From Enterococcus mundtii (GTDB lineage: Bacteria > Bacillota > Bacilli > Lactobacillales > Enterococcaceae), in contig NZ_PUAP01000018.1 of assembly GCF_002947535.1 (NCBI RefSeq), positions 1-64,000 of the forward strand: a stretch of DNA of 64,000 nucleotides, given 5' to 3'. The translations under genes were made by a program, and so were the position numbers. Numbering within the stretch: the first letter of the stretch is position 1; each line of letters starts with the position of its first letter. Of the stretch, positions 10,977 to 21,101 are shown one piece after another. The notes under the pieces were generated by a model. The model saw only the letters and a list, made by a program, of their open reading frames with translations. It did not search any database and was not told the DNA's origin.

Positions 10977-13900
10977 TTATTTGAAAACAACATTTTCTTC
11001 TTTTAAAAGGTAAGCTAATTGCTTCTTGAGACTGTCTGAACCATCGAGCCAGAAGGCTTCAGATAAGACGACTTTTCGTTGGTCTTTTTCATGATACATG
11101 ACAACAGGAATATACCCTGGGAATTTTTTGAACAGTTCTTGCAGTTGCTTCATCGTATCTGGTTGGTCTGCCTCTTCCCTGATCCTCAAATAACATGTTT
11201 GCTCTGGATACTGCTGTTCCAATTCTTCAGGATCAGCGACTACTTCTGCGATCAGCTGTAATTCTTGATTGTATTTGCTGATTTCTGAACGTCCTTGCAC
11301 ATAGATTACTTGATTTTCTTTGAATAATGAGCGTGCTTGGCGATACAGCTCTGGAAAAACGGTGATAGCTATTTCCCCACTACTATCTGTCCCACTGACA
11401 AAAGCCATCAACGCTCCTTTTTTCGTACGGATCTCTCTTACTTCTTTGACCATTACTAAGACATTCGTTGTTTGCTTAGGTACGATTTCGGTGACTAAAT
11501 GGACTTTTTTTGCTAATTTAAGACGCTCATACCCTTCTGTCGGATGACCAGATAAATAGACACCTAAATGCTCTTCTTCTAATTGAAGCTTCTCTTCCAG
11601 GCTATAATCAGCAACTTCTTCCTCTTTTAAAGCCATGATATCTAGCAGGTCTAAACTACCGCCACTATATAAGATGTTTTGGATCTTACCTTCCAGATCC
11701 AACATCAACTGTCTGCGGTTTCCTACTAATTCATCAAAAACACCTGAGGCTACTAATGTTTGTAACAACTCCAATTTGAGCCAGCGTTTATTGATACGAA
11801 TCAGAAACTGATCAACAGAACGAAACGGTCCATCTTCTTTTCGTTCGCGGATGATTTCCTCAACGAAATCTCGGCGAACACCTTTGATTGCTGTCAACCC
11901 GAAACGAATGGTTTCTTTATCCGTCAACTCGAATCCATAAAAACTTTGATTGATGGATGGAGGGGTCAGTTTTATTTTATACTTTTTTGCCTCAGCAATA
12001 TACTCTTTCAACTTTGCCGTGTTGTGACGTACGGAATTCATCAAACTCATAAAAAATGCACCAGGATGATGAACTTTTAGATAGGCCATTTGAAAACCAA
12101 CGAAGGAGTAAGCAAACGCATGAGAGCGGTTGAAACCATAGTTGGCAAAGCGTTCGATATATTCGTATACTTCATTGGCTTTTTCGTTACTGTATCCTTG
12201 TTGGTTGGCACCTTGAACAAAATGCTCCCTTTCTTGATCAATAACGTCTTTTTTCTTTTTACTGATTGCTCGTCTCAAAATATCCGCTTGACCGAGAGAG
12301 AATCCAGCCATCGTTGAAGCAATCTGCATGATCTGTTCCTGATACACGATGACACCATACGTATTCTTCAAAATCGGTTGCAGTGAATCATCGGGATAAT
12401 GGATTCTTTCCTTCCCTTTCTTACGAGCGATAAATGCATCGATATTTTGCATTGGTCCAGGACGATACAAGGCATTGACAGCGGCAATATCTTCAATGTT
12501 TTCTGGTCCTAATCTCCGTAGGACATTCCGAATTCCCGCAGATTCGAATTGAAAGACTCCGGTTGTTTCTCCTTGTTGAAAAAGCTGTAAAGCCTTAGGA
12601 TCATCTAGTGGAATTTCTTTGAGCTCGATATCTTTGTTTTCGACACGTTTGATTGCTTTCACTGTGTAATCGATAATAGACAGATTTCTTAATCCAAGAA
12701 AATCCATTTTTAACAACCCAATAGCTTCGACATCATTCATTGTATACTGAGTCAAATATGCTTCATCTGATCCTTTTTGTAAAGGAACTAACTCTAGTAG
12801 ATTTTTATCACTTAAAACGACACCAGCTGCATGAGTGGAAACGTGTCTTGGTAAACCTTCAAGTATTTTTGCTGTATGGAACAACAATTGATTTTTTTCA
12901 CTCGCTTGTACTAACTCTACCAGCTTATTAGATGTTCGATAGGCCTCATTCAACGTCATTTTTAGTTGATTGGGAATCGCTTTGGACCAACGATTGGCCT
13001 CGCTTTGTGACAAGCCGAAGACACGGGCCACATCTCTTAGTACCATTTTAGCTGCCATAGTTCCAAATGTTGCGATTTGTGCCATATGATATTGACCATA
13101 TTTCTCACGAACATAAATCAGCACTTCTTCTCTGCGGTTATCTGGAATATCTAAATCGATATCTGGCATCGTGTATCGCTCTGGATTCAAAAATCGTTCA
13201 AATAGTAAATCATATTCCAACGGATCTACATCTGTGATCTCCAACACATAGGCGACCAATGACCCTGCCGCAGAACCACGACCAGCACCAGTAACGATAT
13301 TGTTCTCATGGGCAAAAGCCATAACATCCCAGACAATCAAAAAGTAATCATCAAACCCCATCTGGTGGATCACTGACAGTTCATAATCTAAGCGCTCTTG
13401 ATAAGCTTCGCTGATTTTTTTCACTCGCTTACCTAATTGCTTCTGACAAAGTTCCTGCAAGTACTCTCCTGCACTTCGATTTTCTGGTACCGGATAATGT
13501 GGTAATAATTTCTGATGGAACTGAAATTCAAAGGTAACTGATTTAGCTAATTGCTGCGCATTGTTCAACGCCTCTTCCAATCCTGCGTTTATGAATCTTT
13601 GTCGTAATTCTGCTTCGGGAAGTAAAAAACCTGTTGCTGTATCACGAGTCGTTTGGCGCACTTCATCAAAAGAGAGTTGTGTTCCTTCACGAAGATGTTT
13701 CATTATCTCTAATGAAAAAAGTTCTTCTTGATGCAAACTAGCAATCGGATGTAACGCACATAGTTGAAATTGGTTTGCTCGTAAATAAGCCAGCCATTCT
13801 GGAGCTTCTAGGGGCGTTTCTTCTGTGACACCTACATAAAAATAAGAAGGCGTTACTTTTTCTTGCAAACTTTGCCAATGGCTATCAAATGATTCTGACA

Positions 13901-14291
13901 CACCATAGTCATCAGCAATCGAGTTTTTGGTTGGTAAAACGACCAGCAAGTGATCGAGCTCGTTGATTTCATCAAGCTCAACTTTTTCTTGGATCATTTT
14001 TTTACTCGAGAGCTTGATCAATTGTTGGTAGCCGATGCTATCTTTTGCGTAGAGTAACAACTCATAGTGACGTTCGCCAAACAGATACGTCAGGTTCAGC
14101 CCAATGATCGGTTGGATTTTTTCATTCATACAAACGCGATAAAATTCTGCTGCGCCAGACAGCACGTTTTTATCTGTGATTGCTAATGTCTGATAGCCTA
14201 GTTTCTTTGCTTCTCGAACGTATTCGTTTATGCGAATCGTACTTTGCAACAAAGAATACGAGGTGATCGTATAAAGTTGTGGAAGAAACAT
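10977..14291 (-). CDS. dnaE: DNA polymerase III alpha subunit, DnaE type
   Basis: Replicative C-family polymerase of 1104 aa. In Bacillota DnaE extends primers on the lagging strand while PolC does bulk synthesis. Domains in order: PHP (about 1-200), palm with the catalytic triad motif PDIDLDIPD near residue 373-381 and GAGRGSAAGSLVAY just before it, fingers, a helix-hairpin-helix region, and a C-terminal OB fold. It lacks the exonuclease insert of PolC. The start at 14291 gives MFLPQLYT and has AGGTGG 8-9 bases upstream; an alternative start seven codons earlier has only a weak RBS. No clear terminator before pfkA. Confidence 0.96.
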   Translation of the reverse strand: MFLPQLYTITSYSLLQSTIRINEYVREAKKLGYQTLAITDKNVLSGAAEFYRVCMNEKIQPIIGLNLTYLFGERHYELLLYAKDSIGYQQLIKLSSKKMIQEKVELDEINELDHLLVVLPTKNSIADDYGVSESFDSHWQSLQEKVTPSYFYVGVTEETPLEAPEWLAYLRANQFQLCALHPIASLHQEELFSLEIMKHLREGTQLSFDEVRQTTRDTATGFLLPEAELRQRFINAGLEEALNNAQQLAKSVTFEFQFHQKLLPHYPVPENRSAGEYLQELCQKQLGKRVKKISEAYQERLDYELSVIHQMGFDDYFLIVWDVMAFAHENNIVTGAGRGSAAGSLVAYVLEITDVDPLEYDLLFERFLNPERYTMPDIDLDIPDNRREEVLIYVREKYGQYHMAQIATFGTMAAKMVLRDVARVFGLSQSEANRWSKAIPNQLKMTLNEAYRTSNKLVELVQASEKNQLLFHTAKILEGLPRHVSTHAAGVVLSDKNLLELVPLQKGSDEAYLTQYTMNDVEAIGLLKMDFLGLRNLSIIDYTVKAIKRVENKDIELKEIPLDDPKALQLFQQGETTGVFQFESAGIRNVLRRLGPENIEDIAAVNALYRPGPMQNIDAFIARKKGKERIHYPDDSLQPILKNTYGVIVYQEQIMQIASTMAGFSLGQADILRRAISKKKKDVIDQEREHFVQGANQQGYSNEKANEVYEYIERFANYGFNRSHAFAYSFVGFQMAYLKVHHPGAFFMSLMNSVRHNTAKLKEYIAEAKKYKIKLTPPSINQSFYGFELTDKETIRFGLTAIKGVRRDFVEEIIRERKEDGPFRSVDQFLIRINKRWLKLELLQTLVASGVFDELVGNRRQLMLDLEGKIQNILYSGGSLDLLDIMALKEEEVADYSLEEKLQLEEEHLGVYLSGHPTEGYERLKLAKKVHLVTEIVPKQTTNVLVMVKEVREIRTKKGALMAFVSGTDSSGEIAITVFPELYRQARSLFKENQVIYVQGRSEISKYNQELQLIAEVVADPEELEQQYPEQTCYLRIREEADQPDTMKQLQELFKKFPGYIPVVMYHEKDQRKVVLSEAFWLDGSDSLKKQLAYLLKEENVVFK

Positions 14292-14515
14292 TTTACCTAC
14301 CACCTTTTCCATTCACTTTCTTTTTAGGGGAATATTCATAACATCAACTATTTATCGTGTATCACTTGTTACCATGTATTCGTCTTTCTTTATGCTTTTC
14401 CTATTAGATGGATGATCCATACTTTTTTATACTATCCACTGCCTTTTAATGCTTGTTTCTCCCTTTACATTCAAAAAAAATCTGGTAAACTGAACTTAGA
14501 AAAGAGGTGTTTGAT

Positions 14516-14710
14516 ATGCGATATATCGTCACATTATTTTGGGCAGTCATTTTAGGTCAAGTGGTTGGCTATATCGGTGGTGCATTGTCTAGTAGCCCAT
14601 ATGATTTTACCATGACGACTATTATTTCCTTGGTTGCAGGATTGATCGTCATTTTGATCAGCGCTGTTGCAACACCTAAAAAAGAAACTTCATCCGCTTC
14701 ACATTCATAA
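14516..14710 (+). CDS. Small membrane protein, DUF2929/YjzD family
   Basis: 64 aa with two predicted transmembrane segments (about residues 4-25 and 35-55) and a short hydrophilic tail. The opening MRYIVTLFWAVILGQVVGYIGGA matches the DUF2929 family of Bacillota (B. subtilis YjzD). Function is unknown. AGAGGTG lies 6 bases before the ATG; a GTG three codons earlier falls inside that RBS. It is divergent from dnaE and ends at a strong terminator. Confidence 0.75.
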   Translation: MRYIVTLFWAVILGQVVGYIGGALSSSPYDFTMTTIISLVAGLIVILISAVATPKKETSSASHS

Positions 14711-14716
14711 AAGCCG

Positions 14717-14745
14717 AACAGATTGGAGAAATACTCCAATCTGTT
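14717..14745. terminator. Bidirectional terminator
   Basis: Perfect 12-base stem AACAGATTGGAG/CTCCAATCTGTT with a 5-base loop and eight T on the plus strand. It serves the DUF2929 gene and possibly the convergent MFS gene. Confidence 0.9.
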
Positions 14746-14757
14746 TTTTTTGCTTGA

Positions 14758-15954
14758 TCATAGTTTTTGATGAAGTACTTTTCTAAAATTGAATAGTGAT
14801 AAAAGAATATTCGTTAGAACAAAGAGACTAGTCACAATAAACACTGTACTATAATTGTACGCATGGGCAACCGTCGAGCCTAACATTGGTCCTAATACTT
14901 GACCAAAGTTCGTAAACATCTGGTTATAGCTATATACTCGACTGACACCTTCTTCCGGTGTGATCTTGCTGATCAATGTATTGATCGATGGCATCAACGC
15001 ACCTGTTGAAAAACCTAGTATGAAACGTAAGATCCCTAATTGTAAGGGGGTAGTCACAAATGCCATTGGTAAGTAACAACAAAACGAGAGTACTAAACCT
15101 GCTAACAGCACCTTCTGATTTCCGATCTTATCCCCTAGTTTTCCCAGTCTTGGAGAAGAAAATACTGCTGAAACACCTGATACTGAAACAATCAACCCAC
15201 TAACAAATAAGATATTTGAGGTATCTCCGCTTAGTTCCCGAATATACAATGTCAAAATCGGACTGATTGTCGTGATCCCTAACTGTAAAATCAAGGTAGT
15301 AACAAATAAACCTACTAAAACAGAAAAGTGATCCATTTTTGCAAATACTTCTTTGGTACTGATCATATCTTTTTTCTCTACCGGTTGGAAATCTTCTTTT
15401 ACCATGAAAATCGTCAAGATCGTGGTGATCAGTAATAACCCTCCAGTAATCAAAAAGACATTTTCCATTCCGAACCATTGCGCCAAAGCGCCTCCCATTG
15501 ACGGACCAATCAGCGTCCCTGCAACTGCCCCAGTAGAAAGTGTTCCTAACGCCCATCCACTTTTCTCTTTTGGTGCTTGTGAAGCGATCATCGCTGTCGC
15601 ATTAGGTATGTATCCAGATAATATCCCATTAAAGAAACGCATGACTAAAAGCCAATAAGCATTTGGCACAAAAGCAAGTGATCCCATAGTGATCGTCATA
15701 CCGGCTGCTGCCCGGATCATCATCATTTTCCGTCCTTTCCGGTCGGCTAGATTTCCCCAAATAGGCGCAACGATCGCCGCAGCAAAGGCTGTCACTGAAA
15801 TCGCTAATCCTGAAAATAATTCGATTTGATCCTTAGGCGTACCTAGTTGTTCGACGTATACTGGAATGAATGGCATGACCAAACTGATACTTGAACCAGT
15901 AAAAAAGCAGCCTATCCAAGCTACGAATAAATTTTTCTTCCATTGAACCTTCAT
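14758..15954 (-). CDS. MFS multidrug efflux transporter (PmrA/EfmA-like)
   Basis: Twelve-segment major facilitator protein, 398 aa, of the DHA1 drug:H+ antiporter type. The motif GNLADRKGRKMMM after helix 2 (motif A) and GTLSTGAVAGTLIGPSMGG in helix 5 (motif C, antiporter signature) are visible. It closely resembles pneumococcal PmrA; an E. faecium exporter of this family has been described as EfmA, but I cannot confirm identity from memory. Such pumps can export fluoroquinolones and dyes; whether this one does is not shown by sequence. Confidence 0.85.
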   Translation of the reverse strand: MKVQWKKNLFVAWIGCFFTGSSISLVMPFIPVYVEQLGTPKDQIELFSGLAISVTAFAAAIVAPIWGNLADRKGRKMMMIRAAAGMTITMGSLAFVPNAYWLLVMRFFNGILSGYIPNATAMIASQAPKEKSGWALGTLSTGAVAGTLIGPSMGGALAQWFGMENVFLITGGLLLITTILTIFMVKEDFQPVEKKDMISTKEVFAKMDHFSVLVGLFVTTLILQLGITTISPILTLYIRELSGDTSNILFVSGLIVSVSGVSAVFSSPRLGKLGDKIGNQKVLLAGLVLSFCCYLPMAFVTTPLQLGILRFILGFSTGALMPSINTLISKITPEEGVSRVYSYNQMFTNFGQVLGPMLGSTVAHAYNYSTVFIVTSLFVLTNILLSLFNFRKVLHQKL

Positions 15955-16054
15955 TTATCACCCTTCTTTCGTCTCTATTATCATACCTATTTTTGTACGT
16001 GTGTGCAACGTATGTGCCGGTATCGTTCGTTTTTGCAAAAGAGGAACTAGGCAA

Positions 16055-16101
16055 AAAAAAATAGAAGCAAAGAGTTAGCTTACTCTTTACCACTATTTTT
16101 T
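16055..16101 (-). terminator. Terminator after the purine permease gene
   Basis: Hairpin with outer arms AAAAAATAG/CTATTTTTT and inner arms AAAGAG/CTCTTT. On the minus strand it ends in a long T-run, six bases beyond the permease stop. Confidence 0.8.
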
Positions 16102-16106
16102 GTCAT

Positions 16107-17543
16107 TTAAATAATCGCTAAAATAACGAAGTTGAGGATGAATAAAATATCAACAACCCATAAAGCAAATGAAATCTCACTAGTTTTGCCTTTGACTACT
16201 TTCATGATCGTATAGAAGATAAATCCAGCAGCGATTCCGTAAGAGATGCTGTAAGCTAATCCCATAAAGATCGAAGCAAAAAATGCAGGTAATGCTTCTT
16301 CCATATCTAACCAATTGATATCAGCAAACGAAGCCATCATCATCACACCAACTAAGATCAACGCTGGTGCAGTTGCTTGTGCCGGTACAATAGCAATCAG
16401 TGGAGAGAATAAACTACTCAAAGCAAATAATGCAGCTACGACGACTGAAGTCAAACCTGTACGTCCACCAGCACCGATTCCAGCTGCCGATTCAACATAA
16501 GTCGTGGTATTCGATGTTCCGAAAATCGCACCGATCGATGTGGCGATTGCATCAGCAAACAACGCTTTATCCATTTTTGTTCTAAATCCTCGCCCGTCTT
16601 CTAGAGCTTCTTCATCTTCTTTAGAGAAGATTCCTGTACGTCTACCAGTACCGATGAATGTTCCAATCGTATCAAATGTATCAGATAAACTAAACGCGAT
16701 GATCGTCATCAGTACTTGTGGGATCTTAGAGCTATCACTAAATAATGATTGCATCCCTTCCGCACCGAATGCCGCACCAAAGGTTGTTCCTAGTTCGTTG
16801 ATCGAATTCCCTAAAGAATTTTGTTCCCAGTCGATCGCTCCTAGATCAACGACCCCCATCAAAATCCCGATGATCGTCGTTACAACGATCCCGATCAAGA
16901 TCGCGCCACGGATATTTTTAACCACTAAAATCGCTGTCAATACTAGCCCGATGACTGCTAATAAGATTGGCGCATTATTGAAGTTTGCAAGTTCTGGAAC
17001 AATGCCACCGTTGATCGTCACATTCGTCACTTGACCATTATCAACCACAGAGCTAGAAATCGCTGATTGATCTGCAGAAAAAGACAAAAATCCAGCATTT
17101 TTGATCCCAACGTATGCAACAAAAATCCCAATACCACCGCCGATTGCATGTTGTAAACTTTCAGGAATGGCATGGATGATCATTTTTCGAATATTTGTGA
17201 CTGTAATAAATACATTGATCAATCCACAAATGAAGACCATAGCTAATGCTTCTTGCCAAGAATACCCTAACCCAAAAACAACTGTGAACGTGAAGAAAGC
17301 ATTTAGACCCATTCCAGGCGCTTGCGCATAAGGCACATTAGCAAATAACCCCATAACTAAAGTACCGATGATCGAAGCAATGATCGTCGCTAAAAAGACT
17401 GCCTGAAATGGCATGCCAGCAGCTGACAAGATCGTCGGATTAACAAATAATATATAACTCATGGCAAAAAATGTCGTAACACCCGCCATTATTTCTGTTG
17501 GTACATTTGTATTATTTTTCTTTAGTTGGAAAAACTTTTCCAT
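16107..17543 (-). CDS. NCS2-family (AzgA-like) purine permease
   Basis: 478 aa integral membrane protein with 12-14 hydrophobic segments. The N-terminal sequence (TEIMAGVTTFFAMSYILFVNP) and the motif AQAPGMGLNAFF are hallmarks of the AzgA branch of NCS2, which takes up hypoxanthine/guanine/adenine (B. subtilis PbuG, PbuO). Start 17543 has AGGGAG at about 11 bases; a GTG four codons upstream abuts that RBS. A promoter and a PurR-like operator lie directly upstream, consistent with repression by purine excess. Transcribed alone. Confidence 0.88.
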   Translation of the reverse strand: MEKFFQLKKNNTNVPTEIMAGVTTFFAMSYILFVNPTILSAAGMPFQAVFLATIIASIIGTLVMGLFANVPYAQAPGMGLNAFFTFTVVFGLGYSWQEALAMVFICGLINVFITVTNIRKMIIHAIPESLQHAIGGGIGIFVAYVGIKNAGFLSFSADQSAISSSVVDNGQVTNVTINGGIVPELANFNNAPILLAVIGLVLTAILVVKNIRGAILIGIVVTTIIGILMGVVDLGAIDWEQNSLGNSINELGTTFGAAFGAEGMQSLFSDSSKIPQVLMTIIAFSLSDTFDTIGTFIGTGRRTGIFSKEDEEALEDGRGFRTKMDKALFADAIATSIGAIFGTSNTTTYVESAAGIGAGGRTGLTSVVVAALFALSSLFSPLIAIVPAQATAPALILVGVMMMASFADINWLDMEEALPAFFASIFMGLAYSISYGIAAGFIFYTIMKVVKGKTSEISFALWVVDILFILNFVILAII

Positions 17544-17619
17544 AAAAATTTCCACTCCCTGATTTTTTCTAACGGACTACATAATATATGTAAAAATAAA
17601 TCCAAAGATAATTCCCCGT

Positions 17620-17661
17620 CGAACATTTATAAATTATATAGAGATTTCATTCGTTTTTCAA
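17620..17661 (-). promoter_or_regulatory. Purine permease promoter with PurR-like operator
   Basis: On the minus strand -35 TTGAAA (17656-17661) and -10 TATAAT (17633-17638) are 17 bases apart. Overlapping them is an inverted pair of PurBox-like elements: CGAATGAAA (17645-17653) and AAATGTTCG (17620-17628), 16 bases apart. Bacillus PurR binds pairs of PurBoxes (core CGAAC) in inverted orientation with 16-17 bases between them. One box matches well, the other has CGAAT. Regulation by PurR is inference. Confidence 0.55.
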
Positions 17662-17775
17662 CAAAAAACTTTATAAAAAAAACATTTTTTCGATAAACGT
17701 TCGTGTTTTACTGTTATTATTTGCTTAATTTCTGCTTTTCTTTCCAACTATTTAGTTTTCAGAATGATTTGCGCC

Positions 17776-17803
17776 TTGTTTATTCATTGAAATATGCTAG
17801 ACT
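17776..17803 (+). promoter_or_regulatory. Promoter of the HAD hydrolase gene
   Basis: -35 TTGTTT (17776-17781), 16-base spacer ending in TGC (extended -10), and -10 TAGACT (17798-17803), about 33 bases before the coding start. Confidence 0.5.
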
Positions 17804-17836
17804 GAAACAAACCGTTGTTTGAAAGGAATGACAGCA

Positions 17837-18646
17837 TTGAACAAAAAATTGATTGCGATCGACTTGGATGGAACAACGTTGAATCCTGATTCGATCATTA
17901 CTTCTAAAACCCAACAAACATTAAGAAAAGCTATTGATGCTGGCCATCATGTCAGTATTGCAACAGGGCGTCCGTATCGAATGAGCTATCAGTATTATCA
18001 ACAGTTAGAATTGACAACACCGATGGTCAACTTTAACGGCGCGCTTGTTCATATCCCAAACCAACAATGGGCTGGGGAGCAAGAAACATTGATCAACAAA
18101 GAGATCGTTTTTGAGATCTTAGCGCAAAAAAATCAATTGAATCTAGACTTTATCGCTGCGGAGAATCGCGACACTTTCTTTATCGATACTTTTGATTTTT
18201 TTGACGCAAAATTCTTCGCTTCACCAAATCCAAAACCAGAGAACCTACTATCTCCACGGAATCTAACAACAAATCCTACGTCCTTACTGGTACGTACAGA
18301 AAAGCAATATGCTGAACAAGTAGCTGCCGAACTGACACGTCAATTTGGGAAACATGTCGATGTAAGGACTTGGGGTGGCCCAATGGCGATACTAGAGATT
18401 GTTTCAAAAGGCATCGAGAAAGCGAAAGGAATCCATCAAGTAGCGAATCATCTAGCGATTGAACAAAAAGATGTGATTGCTTTTGGTGATGAACATAACG
18501 ACTTAGAACTTCTTGAATATGCAGGCTGGGGTGTTGCAATGGCTAACGGGACCGATCAACTAAAAGGAGTAGCCAACGATATCACTGAACAAACGAATGA
18601 AGAAGACGGCTTGGCGAATTACCTTGAAAAATTACTTTCATTATAA
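17837..18646 (+). CDS. Cof-type HAD-IIB phosphatase
   Basis: Haloacid dehalogenase superfamily hydrolase, 269 aa from the start used here. Motif I DLDGTTLN supplies the nucleophile Asp; motif III is a Lys in the region KGIEKAKG; motif IV GDEHNDLELL. The large IIB cap lies between. Such enzymes dephosphorylate sugar phosphates or flavin/PLP precursors; substrate unknown. Start choice: AAAGGA directly abuts the ATG at 17828, while a TTG at 17837 lies 9 bases away, so TTG is favoured; the protein would differ by three residues. Ends at a strong bidirectional terminator. Confidence 0.85.
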   Translation: MNKKLIAIDLDGTTLNPDSIITSKTQQTLRKAIDAGHHVSIATGRPYRMSYQYYQQLELTTPMVNFNGALVHIPNQQWAGEQETLINKEIVFEILAQKNQLNLDFIAAENRDTFFIDTFDFFDAKFFASPNPKPENLLSPRNLTTNPTSLLVRTEKQYAEQVAAELTRQFGKHVDVRTWGGPMAILEIVSKGIEKAKGIHQVANHLAIEQKDVIAFGDEHNDLELLEYAGWGVAMANGTDQLKGVANDITEQTNEEDGLANYLEKLLSL

Positions 18647-18690
18647 AAAATAGTTCAGAAGATACGTTACATATCTTCTGAACTATTTTT
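18647..18690. terminator. Bidirectional terminator, HAD gene / pbp gene
   Basis: Perfect 18-base stem around a 7-base loop, arms beginning AAAATAGTTCAGAAGATA, with T-runs on both strands. It starts immediately after the HAD stop and touches the end of the convergent penicillin-binding protein gene. Confidence 0.92.
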
Positions 18691-20844
18691 TTATCTATTT
18701 GCCATGAACATATCGTAATAAGCATTCATGATCTCTTTTGCTATGATCGAATTCATACGATCTTTTTCATCTAGAAGGTTTGGTAAGACAACACTTACCG
18801 CAATCTCAGGATTTTCTGTTGGTCCGTAGGCAACGATATTACTATTGACCGTTACGATATCCGGATGACCTTCAGCGACTGTTTCGGCTGTCCCTGTTTT
18901 AGCGGAAAGATCCATTTTCGCATCTGCTAATGATCGAGCAGTCGTGTAGGCATTTGTTCCATGGACTACTTGATGGAATCCTTCACGTAAAAGAGCCATT
19001 TCTTCAGGAGACACGTCGACCGTATTTTCGACAACTGGTTCCATCTCTTTTTTCACTTCACCTAAGTTACCATTCTCGTCGTTACCATAAATGCCTTTGA
19101 CAATACGTGGTTGGATTCTTTTTCCACCATTTGCGACCGTTGCGGCATATTGTGCTAACTGGATCGGAGTATACGTATCAAACTGTCCAAATGCTAAGTC
19201 GGTAAAGTTTCCTGGTGTGAACCAGTCCTGTCCGTTGTCTGCATTGAATTTCTTCATGTATTCGACGGAATGTGAGATACCAGCAGACTCATTTGGTAGA
19301 TCGATCCCTGTGACCGTTCCAAGTCCGAATTGTTTGAAACCGTCACGCAATTGTTCATACGCTTGCGCCTCTTCACTCAGACTAGGCAAGCCCATGTTTG
19401 GTACATACTCTAACCCTAGCATCTTCAACGCTACTTTGATCATATAGGTATTTGATGAAAGCTCCAATGCTTGGACAACATTCAATGGTACAACCCCAGT
19501 ACGGTTGAAGACGGAACTTTTTTCTGAAGAACCTTGTAATCGAATCGGTTCATCTACTAATACTTGATTACCACTGATCACGCCACTTTGCCAACCGGCG
19601 GCTAACGTACCTGCTTTTACAACAGATCCTGGAACAAAGGCATTTGTGATTGTACCTAAGGCATTTTCAGTCAACTCTTTTGAGCCTTGCTCATGACTGA
19701 AACCAGTCATCGCTAATACTTCACCCGTTTGAGGATTCATCGCGACTACATACGCTCCTGGTGAGTATTGGGCTTTTCCATTATCGACTAATTTTTGATA
19801 ATTGTTTCTAAGAATCTCTTCGACCTTCGCTTGGAACTCTGCATTGATCGATAACATCAAATTCGATCCCTTTTCTCCTGCATACAATTCTTTTTGTTGG
19901 ATGACATTTCCATTGTTATCCAAAGTGATTTCATATTGTGTCTTTGTTCCTTGCAAGACATCTTCATATTGCTTTTCTAAATAGCTTTGGCCCACTCGGT
20001 CATTACGTGAATAGCCTTTTGCCAAGAATTCTTCCACTTGATCAGCAGGTAAGCCTTGTTTTTCTGATGTCACGCTTCCTAAAATACTCTTTATCGAATC
20101 CGCCGCATTGTACTGACGTACCCAGTCAGTTCCTGTTGAAACACCTGGCAGGTCTGATGCATGTTCTGCCACGATCGCCAATTCTTGATCCGTAACACCA
20201 GAATTTTTGATGAAAACTGTATTCAATTCATAAGCATTATTCATTCGTTTAAAAATCGTTGCTGCTTTCAATTGTTCCTCGTTGAAATTGATTTCCTCAT
20301 CTGTCACTTTATCTACAGTTGCTTGGTATTGTTCACTCGTGCTCAAGCTTTTTTCTTTTGCCGATAGGCGTTCAGTCGCAGCTTTCAAATGATCAGGATC
20401 TGCTAACCAAAAATCCTTCTTATCACGTGTAGTCAAATTTTCATCTACTGGCATATCGATCAACTGTGTCAATGTGTTTGCTGTTTTAAGCAAATCCTCC
20501 GCAGTCATATTTCTGCCTCTCGTGAAGGTGATTGCTTGGTTGGCTTGATTTGTCACTAAAGCTTTACCAGTGGCATCATAGATCATGCCTCGGGGTGAAC
20601 TTACTTGCACCGTTAGAGACGAAGATGATTTGACTTTTGCTTCTAGTTCTTCACTGTTCACGATCTGCAAATACCCTAATCGAGCAATCAATGACACGAA
20701 CAACGTAAATATAATGAAAAAAAGGAAATTTAAACGAAAGGGAACATGTGACCGTCGAAACGTTTTATTTTTTGGTTCTTGTGTTCCTTTTTTTATTCGA
20801 TCTAACCAAGAATTATTTGTATTTTTTTTCATAAAACTTTTCAT
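18691..20844 (-). CDS. pbpA: Class B penicillin-binding protein (PBP2b/PbpA type)
   Basis: Monofunctional transpeptidase of about 717 aa that cross-links peptidoglycan on the outer face of the membrane. It has a basic cytoplasmic tail, one membrane anchor (about residues 40-62), a dimerisation/pedestal domain, and a transpeptidase domain with SVVK (active Ser about 408), SSN (about 464-466) and KTGT (about 650-653). This layout matches streptococcal PBP2b and enterococcal PbpA(2b), the elongation enzyme, rather than low-affinity PBP5, which carries an extra MecA-like domain. Start is ambiguous: three in-frame ATGs (20847, 20844, 20832) follow AGAAGGA; 20844 is a compromise. Confidence 0.85.
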   Translation of the reverse strand: MKSFMKKNTNNSWLDRIKKGTQEPKNKTFRRSHVPFRLNFLFFIIFTLFVSLIARLGYLQIVNSEELEAKVKSSSSLTVQVSSPRGMIYDATGKALVTNQANQAITFTRGRNMTAEDLLKTANTLTQLIDMPVDENLTTRDKKDFWLADPDHLKAATERLSAKEKSLSTSEQYQATVDKVTDEEINFNEEQLKAATIFKRMNNAYELNTVFIKNSGVTDQELAIVAEHASDLPGVSTGTDWVRQYNAADSIKSILGSVTSEKQGLPADQVEEFLAKGYSRNDRVGQSYLEKQYEDVLQGTKTQYEITLDNNGNVIQQKELYAGEKGSNLMLSINAEFQAKVEEILRNNYQKLVDNGKAQYSPGAYVVAMNPQTGEVLAMTGFSHEQGSKELTENALGTITNAFVPGSVVKAGTLAAGWQSGVISGNQVLVDEPIRLQGSSEKSSVFNRTGVVPLNVVQALELSSNTYMIKVALKMLGLEYVPNMGLPSLSEEAQAYEQLRDGFKQFGLGTVTGIDLPNESAGISHSVEYMKKFNADNGQDWFTPGNFTDLAFGQFDTYTPIQLAQYAATVANGGKRIQPRIVKGIYGNDENGNLGEVKKEMEPVVENTVDVSPEEMALLREGFHQVVHGTNAYTTARSLADAKMDLSAKTGTAETVAEGHPDIVTVNSNIVAYGPTENPEIAVSVVLPNLLDEKDRMNSIIAKEIMNAYYDMFMANR

Positions 20845-21101
20845 CATTCCTTCTTTTTCGCCTACTTATAGGCTCCATTGTACCTAAAAAAAACAAAATT
20901 AAAAAGTAAAATCCTGATCCGCAAGAAATTCTTTAATTCTCGACCCAAAAAAGACTGGTTTGTTTCACAAACAAGCAATGTCCCACAAAAAAGGAATCTA
21001 AAAAACTTTAAAAAATATGGTTATTTTTGAAAATAAAGTTTTCTTTTGCTGTGAAACAATGGAAACAAATATGACATTGTGGAAAACTACCACCTGTTAT
21101 T

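Noticed and set aside
17544-17640. Possible purine riboswitch before the purine permease
   Set aside because: The conserved purine aptamer cores and three-way junction could not be found; the short leader is better explained by a PurR-type operator.
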